From CADCTQ01 sp963844325 (GTDB taxonomy: Bacteria; Bacteroidota; Bacteroidia; Cytophagales; 172606-1), in assembly GCA_963844325.1 (NCBI GenBank), contig CAWJNV010000002.1:6200001-6264000 (forward strand): DNA of 64,000 nucleotides, in the 5' to 3' direction. This document shows, one piece after another, positions 24,787 through 33,138 of the stretch. The notes beneath the pieces were generated by a model. The model had not been told where the DNA came from and ran no database searches. It saw only the letters and a list, made by a program, of their open reading frames with translations. Position 1 is the stretch's first letter, and every line of letters begins with the position of its first letter. Made by a program: the position numbers and the translations under genes.

Positions 24787-24870
24787 GATTCGTCACTGGT
24801 CATTGGTCAGTAAACAGTGATCAGTAAACAGTAATCAGCGGTCATTGATGACTGGTCACTGGTCATTGAT
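24787..24870. repeat. CACTGGTCATTGGTCAGTAA repeat between the paralogs
   Basis: CACTGGTCATTGGTCAGTAA, CAGTGATCAGTAAACAGTAA and CACTGGTCATTGATT form a cluster of imperfect direct and inverted repeats in the 107-bp gap between the two acidic/glycine-zipper genes. It may attenuate transcription and set their ratio, or may simply be a repeat-family insertion. Confidence 0.55.
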
Positions 24871-24872
24871 TC

Positions 24873-25733
24873 CTATGCTCCGTAGAGCACGAGGGTGTTG
24901 CCGCGTCTGACCCAACTGCCCTGCGCGGCGCCGGTACGGCGGCCGCCTCCGGCGCCATCGAGGAGGCCGGGGGCGTACTGCCCGGCCGAAGAAGCGATCA
25001 CCTGGCGGCCCAGGTCAGCCGGCCCGATGTTGGGGTTGCGGCGCACGGCCTGGCTGGCGCGGCGGGTCACGTCGTTGGCAAAACGCACGAACGAACGGGC
25101 AATTTCGAGTTCCTGGTTTTCGGGACTCATCGTTTCGAGTTCGAGGTTGAACACGCGCCCGGCCGTGGAGGCAATGAGGTTGCCGGCCTTGGAGCCCACC
25201 CAGTTGCCCACGCGGCTCCCCGCCCAGTTGCCCGCTTTGCTGCCGGCCCAGCCCCCGGCCCGGCTGCCGATGCCCCCGCCGATGCGTCCGCCCACGGCGG
25301 CCCCGGCGCGCCCGCCCAACGCCCCGCCGGCCTGGGCGCCGTACTGCGCGGCCAGTTGCGGCAGGGTCTGCTTGCCGAAGTTGACCAGGTACTGCCCTAC
25401 CCCTTTGCCCGTAGGCGAGTTGATGAAGGAAGTAGCCGCCGACTTGGCCGCGCCCAACGCCTTGCCCATCAGGTTGCCGATGAACTGGTTGAGTTCCATC
25501 TCGTTGCTAACCTCCATGAGTTGGTAGGCCATCTCCAGTTCCAGGTTCTCCTGCTGGGCCATCTCGGAATTGCCGGCCTCGAAGTTGGCTTCGGGCGCGA
25601 ACGCCTGGCCGAACGCCTGGCCCAGTTCATTGCTGGCCCCGAACTCGTACGTGTTCTCGTAGGCGTTTTCGTACTCGCCGTTGCCCGCGATGCCCAGCTC
25701 CAGTTCCTGCAGGGTGCGATCAATGTTGTGCAT
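24873..25733 (-). CDS. acidic/glycine-zipper protein with WVRRGN tail (paralog 1)
   Basis: I take the ATG at 25733 (286 aa); a TTG three codons earlier is less likely. The leader is rich in Glu, Tyr and Asn (GEYENAYENTYEFG). It is followed by LELEMAYQLMEVSNEMELNQ and FIGNLMGKALGAAKS, which align with the paralog. A long glycine-zipper core contains near-repeats of the type GS(K/R)AGNW(A/V) (AGSKAGNWAGSRVGNWVGSK). SPENQELEIARSFVRFAND and a C-terminal GSWVRRGNTLVLYGA close the protein. It is the first gene of the six-gene operon, preceded by two palindromes. Duplicated secreted or membrane-active substrates processed by the downstream enzymes is inference only. Confidence 0.75.
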   Translation of the reverse strand: MHNIDRTLQELELGIAGNGEYENAYENTYEFGASNELGQAFGQAFAPEANFEAGNSEMAQQENLELEMAYQLMEVSNEMELNQFIGNLMGKALGAAKSAATSFINSPTGKGVGQYLVNFGKQTLPQLAAQYGAQAGGALGGRAGAAVGGRIGGGIGSRAGGWAGSKAGNWAGSRVGNWVGSKAGNLIASTAGRVFNLELETMSPENQELEIARSFVRFANDVTRRASQAVRRNPNIGPADLGRQVIASSAGQYAPGLLDGAGGGRRTGAAQGSWVRRGNTLVLYGA

Positions 25734-25835
25734 GATTGACAAATGGTTAGGGTGATGAATGATTTTTCATCCCTATTGCCAATCGCCGTGCCAGAACGAA
25801 AAAGGCCGTTTCCGCGCAACCGGAGGGGGTGGCTC

Positions 25836-25890
25836 CCGAAACGGGTTTCGGCCGGGCCGCCGAATGATCCTTCCGGCGAAACCGGTTTCG
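25836..25890 (-). promoter_or_regulatory. two tandem palindromes, candidate operator
   Basis: CCGAAACGGGTTTCGG (25836-25851) and CGAAACCGGTTTCG (25877-25890) have centres 40 bp apart, about four helical turns, in the 250-bp gap between the divergent six-gene operon and the CHAD gene. The shared half-site is CGAAAC. A dimeric repressor or activator binding cooperatively is plausible. Confidence 0.45.
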
Positions 25891-25982
25891 GCCCGGATTT
25901 CCCGCCGGACGGCACAACCCTGGCGGGGCCCGCCCAGTAAAATGACTATCGGGAAATTAGTTTCACTTTTAGCGACACACGT

Positions 25983-26915
25983 ATGGGGTACGAGCTGAAC
26001 AGGGAAGAAACGGTAACCGGCAACGTCACGCGCATCCTGCGCGAAGAACTGTCGGCGGCCACTGCGTCGCTGGAAAACCCGGGCGACAACCAGGAAGATA
26101 CCATCCACAGCGTCCGCAAACGCATTAAAAAGATCCGGGCCCTGCTGCGCCTGGTCCGCAGCGACATGGACGAAGAGACGTTCCGGGGCGAAAACCTCCG
26201 GTACCGCAACATCGGCAACATGATGTCGCACCTGCGCGACGCCACGGTGATGATCAACACCCTCGACAAACTGCGGGAAACGCACCCGGACGGGCTGCCC
26301 GAAACGGCTTTCGCCGCCATCCGCCAGGCGCTGGTGACGAAGCAGGCCGAGGTGTCGAAGGCGTTTTTTGCGGAAGAAAACCGGATCGGGGAAGTGATTG
26401 CGGCGCTGCGCGAAGCCGGGCAGAACCTGCCGGAACTGTCGGGGCGGGACTCTTTCGCCGTATTTGCGCCCAACATCAGGGGCATTTACCGGCGCGGGGT
26501 CAAGGCGTTTGCGCTGGCCATTTCGGAGCCCACGGCCCACAACTTCCACGAGTTGCGCAAGGAGGTCAAAAACCTGGGCTACCACACCCGCCTGCTGCAA
26601 CCGGTCTGGCCGGGCCTCTTCGAAGCGTACGAACACGAACTGGGCGTGCTGGCCGAAATGCTGGGCGAAGACCATGACCTGGGGGTACTGGCCGACGAAA
26701 TCGAGTCGGGCCGGCTGGGCAAGGCCGACGAGGCGGGCAACGCCCAACTGGTAACGCGGCTCCACGAGGAACGGGAAAACCTGCAACGGCAGTTTTACCC
26801 GCTGGCGCAACGCCTGTTTGCCGAAAAGCCGGCCGACTTCGTGGGCCGCTACCGGCTCTACTGGCGCATCTGGCGCGGCGAGGCGGCGACCGAACCGGAG
26901 CCGGTGGAGGAATAG
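25983..26915 (+). CDS. CHAD domain protein
   Basis: This 310-aa all-helical protein has the conserved histidine/basic motifs of CHAD domains: DTIHSVRKRIKKIRALLRLV near residue 38, the MMSHLRDATVMI segment, a second HNFHELRKEVKNLGYHTRLL and the GEDHDLGVLADEI motif. CHAD domains bind polyphosphate through these basic surfaces and often pair with CYTH phosphatases, as here. It has no signal and is cytoplasmic. The CYTH gene follows after 195 bp filled by an octamer inverted repeat, so co-transcription would have to read through a long hairpin. Confidence 0.93.
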   Translation: MGYELNREETVTGNVTRILREELSAATASLENPGDNQEDTIHSVRKRIKKIRALLRLVRSDMDEETFRGENLRYRNIGNMMSHLRDATVMINTLDKLRETHPDGLPETAFAAIRQALVTKQAEVSKAFFAEENRIGEVIAALREAGQNLPELSGRDSFAVFAPNIRGIYRRGVKAFALAISEPTAHNFHELRKEVKNLGYHTRLLQPVWPGLFEAYEHELGVLAEMLGEDHDLGVLADEIESGRLGKADEAGNAQLVTRLHEERENLQRQFYPLAQRLFAEKPADFVGRYRLYWRIWRGEAATEPEPVEE

Positions 26916-26924
26916 CCGAAGGGT

Positions 26925-27105
26925 TGAATGGCTGTATGGTTGATTGTTATATGGCTGAATGGCTATATGGCTATATGGCTGAATGGTTTTGCTTACACCC
27001 GCACGACTTCCCGACAATCAACCATATAGCCATTCAACCATATAACGATCAACCATTCAGCCATATAGCCATTCAGCCATATAACAATCAACCATTCAAC
27101 CATCA
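26925..27105. repeat. octamer inverted repeat with 35-bp perfect arms
   Basis: 26938-26972 is a perfect reverse complement of 27059-27093 (35 bp). Both arms are built from 8-bp units such as ATGGCTAT, ATGGCTGA and ATGGTTGA. The loop (about 26973-27058) contains further inverted units. It sits between the CHAD and CYTH genes and could act as a strong processing or attenuation hairpin. Confidence 0.85.
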
Positions 27106-27110
27106 GATAA

Positions 27111-27584
27111 ATGGGCGTAGAAATTGAAAGAAAGTACCTGGTGCGGGGGGCGGCCTGGAGGGAAGGGGCCAAGGGGGTAAATTACCGGCAGGGTTACCTG
27201 AGCAGCCACCCCGGACGGACCGTCCGCATCCGCACGGCCGGCGATAAGGGCTACCTCACCATCAAGGGCGTGGCCACCGGGGCGGCCCGCCCGGAATACG
27301 AGTACGAAATTCCCTACGGCGAGGCGGTGGAAATGCTGCAAAACCTTTGCGAAAAGCCGGTCATCGAAAAGATCCGCTACAAGATTCCCTACGGGGGACT
27401 GCTCTGGGAGGTAGACGAGTTCGGGGGCGAAAACCAGGGCCTGGTGGTGGCCGAAGTGGAGCTGTCCGACGAAGGGCAAGCCGTGCCGCTGCCGCCCTGG
27501 GCGGGCCCCGAGGTAACGTCGGATGCCCGCTACTACAACGCCAACCTGTTCAAAAACCCGTACTCGAAGTGGGGACGGACGTAG
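27111..27584 (+). CDS. CYTH domain phosphohydrolase
   Basis: This 157-aa single-domain protein has the CYTH signature E-x-E-x-K at the start (GVEIERKYLV). RTVRIRTAGDKGYLTIKG (phosphate-binding Arg/Lys strands) follows, then PEYEYEIPYGEAVEML, IEKIRYKIPYGGLLWEVDEF and VVAEVELSDEGQ. These tunnel-fold enzymes hydrolyse triphosphates (tripolyphosphate or thiamine triphosphate) and some are class IV adenylate cyclases. The lack of a cyclase-type context and the CHAD neighbour favour tripolyphosphatase. The ATG at 27111 lies three codons before the motif. An IS110 element begins just after the stop. Confidence 0.92.
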   Translation: MGVEIERKYLVRGAAWREGAKGVNYRQGYLSSHPGRTVRIRTAGDKGYLTIKGVATGAARPEYEYEIPYGEAVEMLQNLCEKPVIEKIRYKIPYGGLLWEVDEFGGENQGLVVAEVELSDEGQAVPLPPWAGPEVTSDARYYNANLFKNPYSKWGRT

Positions 27585-27635
27585 GTAAGGTACTTGCTCC
27601 TTTTTTTGAGTTATACTTCTATATAACTCAGTTGC

Positions 27636-28979
27636 TCAAGCAGCTTGTTGCTTGAGTTGAGTGAGTCTCTTTTCCAAGTAGGCAATCTTGGCTAGCTTGT
27701 ACTTTTGCTGATAATGGTTTAAATCCAAGGGCTTGAACTCCTGCTTACCGCGTACCATCTTGTAGTAAATGGTGGCAATCTTACGAGCAGTAGCCACTAT
27801 GGCATACTTGTTTCCCCCTTTGGCTTTCATGCGCCGAAAGTAATCACCTAGCCAGTTGTCACTTCTTTGAACGGCGTTAGCCGCGTTGCGAAAGGCTTGG
27901 CTAGCTGCACTAGGCTTCTTTTTGAGCAGCATGCTGCTAATCATTTTGCCGCCGGAGATCTTGTTGTTAGGACACAGGTTCAACCAGGAAACGAAGTGTT
28001 TCTCAGTAGCCCACTTACTCATGTCGGTACCCGTTTCCGAGCGGATTTCTAGACCGGATATATCACTGATACCGTAAATAGCCAGTACATCTACCCCAAG
28101 AATTGTTTTCAAGTACTGGCCCGTATTGAATTGTGGTTTGTTTTTAGCGGCTTGCTTTTTAGTAGTAGTACTCCCATCGGGTTTGCTCTCAGGGGTTACT
28201 TGTGGCTCAAAGAGCTGCAACTGCCGCTCAATCTGCTGGTCACAAGCAGCAATGCGGTCTTTATAGTAGCAGTAACTCTGATAGCACTCAGCCACAATAA
28301 ACAGGTGTTCGCTACGCCAGTTGCCCTGCAGGGATTTGAGGATGGTTTGATGATCGGCTCTGATGCCAGGTTCTACATGCACTAGAAAGTTGTGCGGCTC
28401 TCTTTCCCCTGCAATAATGGCTTCTACAATCTTAAGGCCGGTTTTACCAGTAATATCCCTGATGACTGTGTGCAATTTGATGTTCATCATCTCCAGGGCC
28501 TTCTGCATGCGTAAGATGAAGCGATTGCTATCCAGGATAAGACTTCTGCGGTAGCGTACCAGGGTACGCAAACCCTCCTGCTGATCACCAGGCAAATAAC
28601 TGCTTTTGAGTAAGCCACAACTGTGGAGCTTTTGAATCCAGCAGGCGTCCTGCTCATCGGTCTTTCGTCCGCTTACATTGCGCACTTGTTTAGAGTTGAC
28701 CAGGTAGACTTCAAAGCCTGCCTGCACCAATACCCCAAACAAAGGCTTCCAGTAGACACCCGTACTTTCCATTGCCACCGTGTCAATACCGCACTGAGTC
28801 AACCAGTCCACAATGGCTTGTAAATCACAAGTCATTGTACCAAAACAACGTACTTGATGCTCATCCCGGCCTTGGGGGACGGCTACTGCATGAATTGTGT
28901 CACCGACATCGATGCCGGCAGCATTGGGGTTAACCAGCGGTAGACTGACCTGGCTCTTGGGGGCTTTTGCTTTTTTCAT
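27636..28979 (-). CDS. IS110-family DEDD transposase
   Basis: This 447-aa protein starts at the ATG at 28979; the longer frame to 29081 lacks homology. The RuvC-like N-terminal domain begins with AGIDVGDTIHAVAV (first Asp) and includes VAMESTGVYWKPLF (Glu), LVNSKQVRNVSGRKTDEQDA and the DEQDAC acidic pair. The C-terminal Tnp2/IS116-type domain contains GISDISGLEIRSETGTDMSK and FVSWLNLCPNNKISGGK, with the conserved Ser/Gly region used for strand exchange. It appears intact. IS110 transposases are guided by a bridge RNA from the element's non-coding end. Confidence 0.93.
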   Translation of the reverse strand: MKKAKAPKSQVSLPLVNPNAAGIDVGDTIHAVAVPQGRDEHQVRCFGTMTCDLQAIVDWLTQCGIDTVAMESTGVYWKPLFGVLVQAGFEVYLVNSKQVRNVSGRKTDEQDACWIQKLHSCGLLKSSYLPGDQQEGLRTLVRYRRSLILDSNRFILRMQKALEMMNIKLHTVIRDITGKTGLKIVEAIIAGEREPHNFLVHVEPGIRADHQTILKSLQGNWRSEHLFIVAECYQSYCYYKDRIAACDQQIERQLQLFEPQVTPESKPDGSTTTKKQAAKNKPQFNTGQYLKTILGVDVLAIYGISDISGLEIRSETGTDMSKWATEKHFVSWLNLCPNNKISGGKMISSMLLKKKPSAASQAFRNAANAVQRSDNWLGDYFRRMKAKGGNKYAIVATARKIATIYYKMVRGKQEFKPLDLNHYQQKYKLAKIAYLEKRLTQLKQQAA

Positions 28980-29170
28980 CTGTTTAAACGTGTAATTACA
29001 GAAAAGCCCCTGCCTGCGGTTCAAATAAATTACTCTTCTATACGGGCTCCTCGCGCCCAATCTGAAACTTAAAGGAACCACAGAACCATACTACGGCATG
29101 AACTTAATGTTCAGTGTATATATAGGTCTTACTGCGGAGGGCTTTACTAAAGATACGACTTCCCGATCCT
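28980..29170 (-). ncRNA. predicted IS110 bridge RNA region
   Basis: Established work on the IS110 group places the bispecific bridge RNA in the non-coding end upstream of the transposase. Here that end (about 190 nt) is the only side long enough to hold one. I did not fold it, and the target and donor loops are not assigned. Confidence 0.3.
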
Positions 29171-29257
29171 GCTTCTTCACCCCCCCCGCTGATTATGATT
29201 CACTCCAGTTCCTAAAGTTATTATGAGCGAAACATTGGTTCGCCAATATGATTACTA

Positions 29258-29398
29258 CGGCACAAAACCTCACCCCCAACCCCTCTCCTGGGGAGAGGGG
29301 AGAAGAAAATAGTATGCAGATAGCTGTTTTTCGAAACTTTATGGCACCCCTCTCCTTGAGAGAGGGGCCGGGGGTGAGGTTTTGTACCGTAGTATAGA
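29258..29398. repeat. CTCACCCCCAACCCCTCTCC inverted repeat
   Basis: Left arm acggcacaaaacctcacccc followed by caacccctctcc (29259-29298) and right arm gagaggggccgggggtgagg followed by ttttgtaccgta (29362-29395) pair over about 30 bp around a unique loop. It lies downstream of the DUF418 gene stop. This type of repeat is known from many unrelated bacterial genomes. Confidence 0.75.
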
Positions 29399-29411
29399 AA
29401 CAAGTCTGAGG

Positions 29412-30674
29412 TTAGCCGGCCCCCACTTCTTTCCGCTTCAGTCCCGCGTAAGCCAAACGGCGCCAGAGCCACTCCACCGGTCCCTGCGGATAAGACTGGA
29501 GCCACCGATGGCTGAAAAACACTTGCAGGGCGAAAATCAACCCACCCAGCAGCAGCAAGGACGCCGGCCCGGCCTGCCCCATCAGGTGCGGCCCGGGCAG
29601 ATAGCCGTAAAACAGGAACAAACCCACCGCCGTTTGCAGCAGATAATTGGTCAGCGCCATTTTGCCGACGGGAACGAACGTTTTCAGCCAGGAGAAACCA
29701 CGCCCCCCGCCCCATGCCTGCACAAAAACACTGATGTAAAACAGACTGTGCAGGATCATGCCGCCCGCTACGGCAAAAGGCAACCAGGCCAGCCAGAGGC
29801 TGTCCAGGTTCAAGTGCCCGGTTTTAACGGCCCAGTAGGCGATACTGCTCGGCAAGCCCAGCAGGAGTCCTCCCCAGAACCAACGTTTGAGCAGCAGCCG
29901 GTGCTTTTCGGGCTGGCGGAAAATCCCCTTTTTTCCCATCCAGAAGCCGATCAGTACTTTGCCCGTGGTGGAGGCAATCGTCAGGGGCGTACCCTGCCAG
30001 AAGTTGCGCACCTCATCCAACTGCCAGTTGGCAGCCAGTACCTGCCCGTAGGTACCCTGGCGGAAGGCGTTCAGAATCCCCGGCCAGGACAAATCGCCCG
30101 GTACCGGCGGAAAATACAACACCGCTTCGATGAGGATAAAGAGGATCGGAGTAACCACCACGGCCAGCACCAGGCCGGCCCGCAGGATCTTTTTTTCCGA
30201 CCAGTGCGCCACCAGCAGCAGGCTTAGCCCGGCCAGGGCGTAATAACGCAGGATGTCCCCGAACCAGAGCAGGTAGGCGTGCAGACCGGCCAGCGTGAGC
30301 AGCAGCAGCATGCGTTTGGCGAAATAAGGGCGGAAAACGACTCCCTTCGCCCGGGCCTTTTCCAGTTGCAGGGCGAAACCGACGCCGAAAAGCATGGAAA
30401 AGATCGTGCTGAACTTGGAGGCAATGAAAATGTGCAGCAGCGGGTCGATCAGCCGGTCGAGGGCGAAAGTAGGCAAAGCCTGCCGGGCCTCCGCCGACAG
30501 GTAAGCGTAGCCCGAAAAGCTCGGCAGGTTGGCCGTAACAATGCCCAGCAGGGCCAGTCCGCGCAGGGCGTCCATGAGGGAAATACGCTCTTTTCCGGTA
30601 GCCGGCGCGAAGGCTTGGGGGGATGGTTCTTGTACGGGAGTGAACATAGTGACGGATGGTTTGACGGGAATCAT
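29412..30674 (-). CDS. DUF418 (YeiB-like) membrane protein
   Basis: This 420-aa protein starts at the ATG at 30674; a TTG 15 bp upstream or an ATG at 30647 are alternatives. It has about ten transmembrane helices. The signature is RISLMDALRGLALLGIVTAN at the start of the first helix, and the FSTIFSMLFGVGFALQLEKA loop follows. The DUF418 C-terminal domain includes ALTNYLLQTAVGLFLFYGY and the FSHRWLQSYPQGPVEWLWRR motif. The family is related to acyltransferase-3-like membrane proteins; function is not established. It is divergent from the AraC-type regulator at 30869, which could control it. Confidence 0.88.
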   Translation of the reverse strand: MIPVKPSVTMFTPVQEPSPQAFAPATGKERISLMDALRGLALLGIVTANLPSFSGYAYLSAEARQALPTFALDRLIDPLLHIFIASKFSTIFSMLFGVGFALQLEKARAKGVVFRPYFAKRMLLLLTLAGLHAYLLWFGDILRYYALAGLSLLLVAHWSEKKILRAGLVLAVVVTPILFILIEAVLYFPPVPGDLSWPGILNAFRQGTYGQVLAANWQLDEVRNFWQGTPLTIASTTGKVLIGFWMGKKGIFRQPEKHRLLLKRWFWGGLLLGLPSSIAYWAVKTGHLNLDSLWLAWLPFAVAGGMILHSLFYISVFVQAWGGGRGFSWLKTFVPVGKMALTNYLLQTAVGLFLFYGYLPGPHLMGQAGPASLLLLGGLIFALQVFFSHRWLQSYPQGPVEWLWRRLAYAGLKRKEVGAG

Positions 30675-30868
30675 GGCAGGCTTTTTCAAGGATGCACGTC
30701 TGTTTTGTTTCCCCCAAAAGAAGCGCTCCGGGTCACTGAAATCGTCCGCGTAAACCGGAAAGACGACCGTGCGGGCTTAGCCGGACTTCACGAGGCGCGT
30801 AACCGGGGCGGTTTGGCTTGATTTCCTGCCGGAAATGGGAGTACTTTCCGGGGTAAAGCGTACGCTTG

Positions 30869-31996
30869 ATGAATCTGACGATCGGGTTTTATTTATCCTG
30901 CATTGTAATCGCCGCGGCGAACCTGCTGCTGACGGCCCTGCTCCTGTTCACCTTGCGCAAGGCGCGCAACCTGCGGGCCAACCGGATACTGGGCGGGGTG
31001 CTGGTGCTGCTGGGAGCCAGTTTTATGAGTGATGTGCTGTGGCGGAATCACTTCTTTGACCACTACCCGCACTGGTTTGAGTACGACACGCCGATGAGCC
31101 TGGGCATTGGCCCGCTGCTTTATTTGTACATCCGCTACCAGCTCAATCCAAACACCCGGTTGCAGCCGCCGGACCTGTTGCACCTAGTGCCCCTAGTGCT
31201 CTACGCCTGGCTCCAGCGTGATTTTTTGTTGGGCAGTGCTTCGGTAAAACTGGAAATGATCCATAACCCTGCGCACCTGAATTTACTGTTTGTGCAATAC
31301 CTGAAGAAAGCCCAGTTGCTGGGCTACGGGTTGCTGTGTTACCGGCTCCTGGTCCGTCACCGGCGGGTGGCCCGCGAGCTGCTCTCCAACCTGGAGAGCC
31401 GGCAACTGCAATGGATGCAGCACTTGCTGCTGGGCGCCGGGGTGCTGTTTGGGGTCTGGGTAATCACGGGTGAAGTGCACTGGGCAGAACCGGCACTGGG
31501 ACTGACCCTGCTGGGCTTCAGCTACTGGGTTGCCTACCATTCCGTGCAACAGGAATCAAGCTTTGCGCACGTAGCTACGGAGACCATCCTGCCCATTATT
31601 GAGGAAGAACCGGCCGTACGGTACCGGCACTCCACCCTCACGCCGGAATACCTGCTTGATGCCGTCAAAAAGCTTGAAAGCCAGATGGCCGAACGCAAAC
31701 CGTACCTGGACGGGGAGTTAACGCTGACCTCACTGGCCGGGCAACTCGGGATCAATCCCAACCAGTTGTCCCAGGTTCTCAACGAGGGACTGGGCGAGAA
31801 CTTTTACCGGTTCGTAAACCGCTACCGGGTGGAGGAGAGTAAGCGATTGCTGCTGGACCCGGCCTTTGCGCACTACAACATCCTGGGAATTGCCTTTCAA
31901 GCCGGCTTCAGCACAAAATCTACGTTCAATAAAACTTTTAAAGAACTCACCGGCCTTTCCCCCTCGGAATTTGTGAAGCAGCACCGCCCGGGCTGA
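30869..31996 (+). CDS. 7TM-type AraC-family transcriptional regulator
   Basis: This 375-aa protein has six or seven hydrophobic helices in residues 1-235 (starting MNLTIGFYLSCIVIAAANLL), then a cytoplasmic AraC-type DNA-binding domain. The DNA-binding part contains LTSLAGQLGINPNQLSQVLN (first helix-turn-helix) and FAHYNILGIAFQAGFSTKST...FNKTFKELTGLSPSEF (second helix-turn-helix and family signature). This architecture is common in Bacteroidetes and presumably senses a membrane or extracellular cue. The TTG-ATG pair at 30866/30869 gives the same protein; ATG is preferred. It is divergent from the DUF418 transporter-like gene. Confidence 0.9.
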   Translation: MNLTIGFYLSCIVIAAANLLLTALLLFTLRKARNLRANRILGGVLVLLGASFMSDVLWRNHFFDHYPHWFEYDTPMSLGIGPLLYLYIRYQLNPNTRLQPPDLLHLVPLVLYAWLQRDFLLGSASVKLEMIHNPAHLNLLFVQYLKKAQLLGYGLLCYRLLVRHRRVARELLSNLESRQLQWMQHLLLGAGVLFGVWVITGEVHWAEPALGLTLLGFSYWVAYHSVQQESSFAHVATETILPIIEEEPAVRYRHSTLTPEYLLDAVKKLESQMAERKPYLDGELTLTSLAGQLGINPNQLSQVLNEGLGENFYRFVNRYRVEESKRLLLDPAFAHYNILGIAFQAGFSTKSTFNKTFKELTGLSPSEFVKQHRPG

Positions 31997-32007
31997 AAAA
32001 TGTACCC

Positions 32008-32796
32008 TCACAGGGGTTCGGCCACCACGCTCCGCAGATCAAGCAGCGCGGGGGAAGCAGGGTTGGGGTGGAGCAGGCTGCGGCGGGGTTGGTCGAGGTC
32101 GAGGGTGACGAACAGGAGCCCGGTCACCAGCAGGCAGAAGCCGCCCACCACCGGCCAGTGCAGGCGGCCCCGGACCCCGGCGGCGTAGCCGGCCACCAAT
32201 GCCGCTACCAGGCAAAGGGTCAGCAGCAGGTACACTGCCGCCGCCGGCAGCCGCCGCCCTTCGTCGGCGTGCCGCTCCGCCGCCCGGGTGAGCATGTCGT
32301 TCACCGCCGGGATCATCTGCCCCGACGCCGGCCCGTAGGCGGGATCACCGGCCAGCCGCACCGTGCGGGCCCAGATGCGTTGCCCGTTGGTGCGGGCCGC
32401 TTCGAGGGCGGCGCCGGCCACCGCGGCCCGGGCGTCCCCGTAGGCGATCCGCGCCTCCACGTAGTTTTTGAAATCTTCCCGGAACGCCTCCCGTTCCTCC
32501 TCCGGGTACAGGGCCACCCGCCGCAGGGCCGTTTCGATGGCCCCCGCTTCGGCCACCACGAGCCGCTGCGGGTCGTCGAGGCGGTTGAGGACGTGCGCAA
32601 AAGCGACCGTGAGTATCAACACCAGCAGCCCCAGCGTGGCCGCCGCCACCGGGTCGCTGCCCTCCCGGCGTTTGCCCGAGGCATGGCGGCCGAACAGCGC
32701 GGCCTGGTGGCCGGCAAAGGCCAGCAGCAGCATCAATTGAAACAGGACGGCGGCCACCAGCCACGTATCGAGCCGGTAAATCCATGCGTTTTCCAT
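32008..32796 (-). CDS. DUF4239-like membrane protein
   Basis: This 262-aa protein has two N-terminal helices (AAVLFQLMLLLAFAGHQAAL, ATLGLLVLILTVAFAHVLN) and two C-terminal ones (AVYLLLTLCLVAALVAGYAA and VVGGFCLLVTGLLFVTLDLD). Between them is a long soluble helical region with VVAEAGAIETALRRVALYPE. The order and the closing DLDQPRRS are characteristic of DUF4239/bestrophin-like proteins, which may form anion channels; that role is inferred from fold similarity only. It is convergent with the upstream regulator, with 11 bp between stops. Confidence 0.8.
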   Translation of the reverse strand: MENAWIYRLDTWLVAAVLFQLMLLLAFAGHQAALFGRHASGKRREGSDPVAAATLGLLVLILTVAFAHVLNRLDDPQRLVVAEAGAIETALRRVALYPEEEREAFREDFKNYVEARIAYGDARAAVAGAALEAARTNGQRIWARTVRLAGDPAYGPASGQMIPAVNDMLTRAAERHADEGRRLPAAAVYLLLTLCLVAALVAGYAAGVRGRLHWPVVGGFCLLVTGLLFVTLDLDQPRRSLLHPNPASPALLDLRSVVAEPL

Positions 32797-33138
32797 GCAG
32801 TGCGGGGTGAGTGATTCTGCTCCGTCGGGCGATCCCCCGGAGTCGGGTACTGATACGGTGTTCCCCGTGTTTATGATTCACCGGGACCCTGGCGGGCGGG
32901 TCCTGGTTTGGCTTTCCCCGGCGCGGCCGTCGTACGCGGGCCGGGACCGGGGAAGGATGGGAAGCCACCCGGACGGGATTTTCATGCAAGCGAATGGTTT
33001 GACGGAAAAAATGATTCCGGGCCCAATTTGCCGACAGTAAACTGATTTTGTAAAACATCGGGGCAATTCCAGCTAAAAATTTTTCACGCAATTGTTAAGA
33101 AGCTGACAATCCGGTATTTTGGGGCATACCCCTAACGT
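32797..33138 (+). promoter_or_regulatory. promoter region of the sensor kinase
   Basis: 342 bp without a gene. Near the kinase start, TTG (33092-33094), 20 bp, then TATTTTG (33115-33121) resembles the Bacteroidetes -33/-7 pattern and lies 17 bp before the ATG. I see nothing else in the stretch. Confidence 0.4.

Larger units (their letters stand above)
27590..29170 (-). mobile_element. IS110-family insertion sequence (ends approximate)
   Basis: A single DEDD-type transposase is flanked by non-coding sequence. No terminal inverted repeats are visible, as expected for IS110. The left non-coding end is at most 51 bp and contains the palindrome TGAGTTATA...TATAACTCA (27607-27630). The right end has about 190 bp. 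The element inserted right after the CYTH stop codon. Exact ends cannot be fixed without an empty site. Confidence 0.8.
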
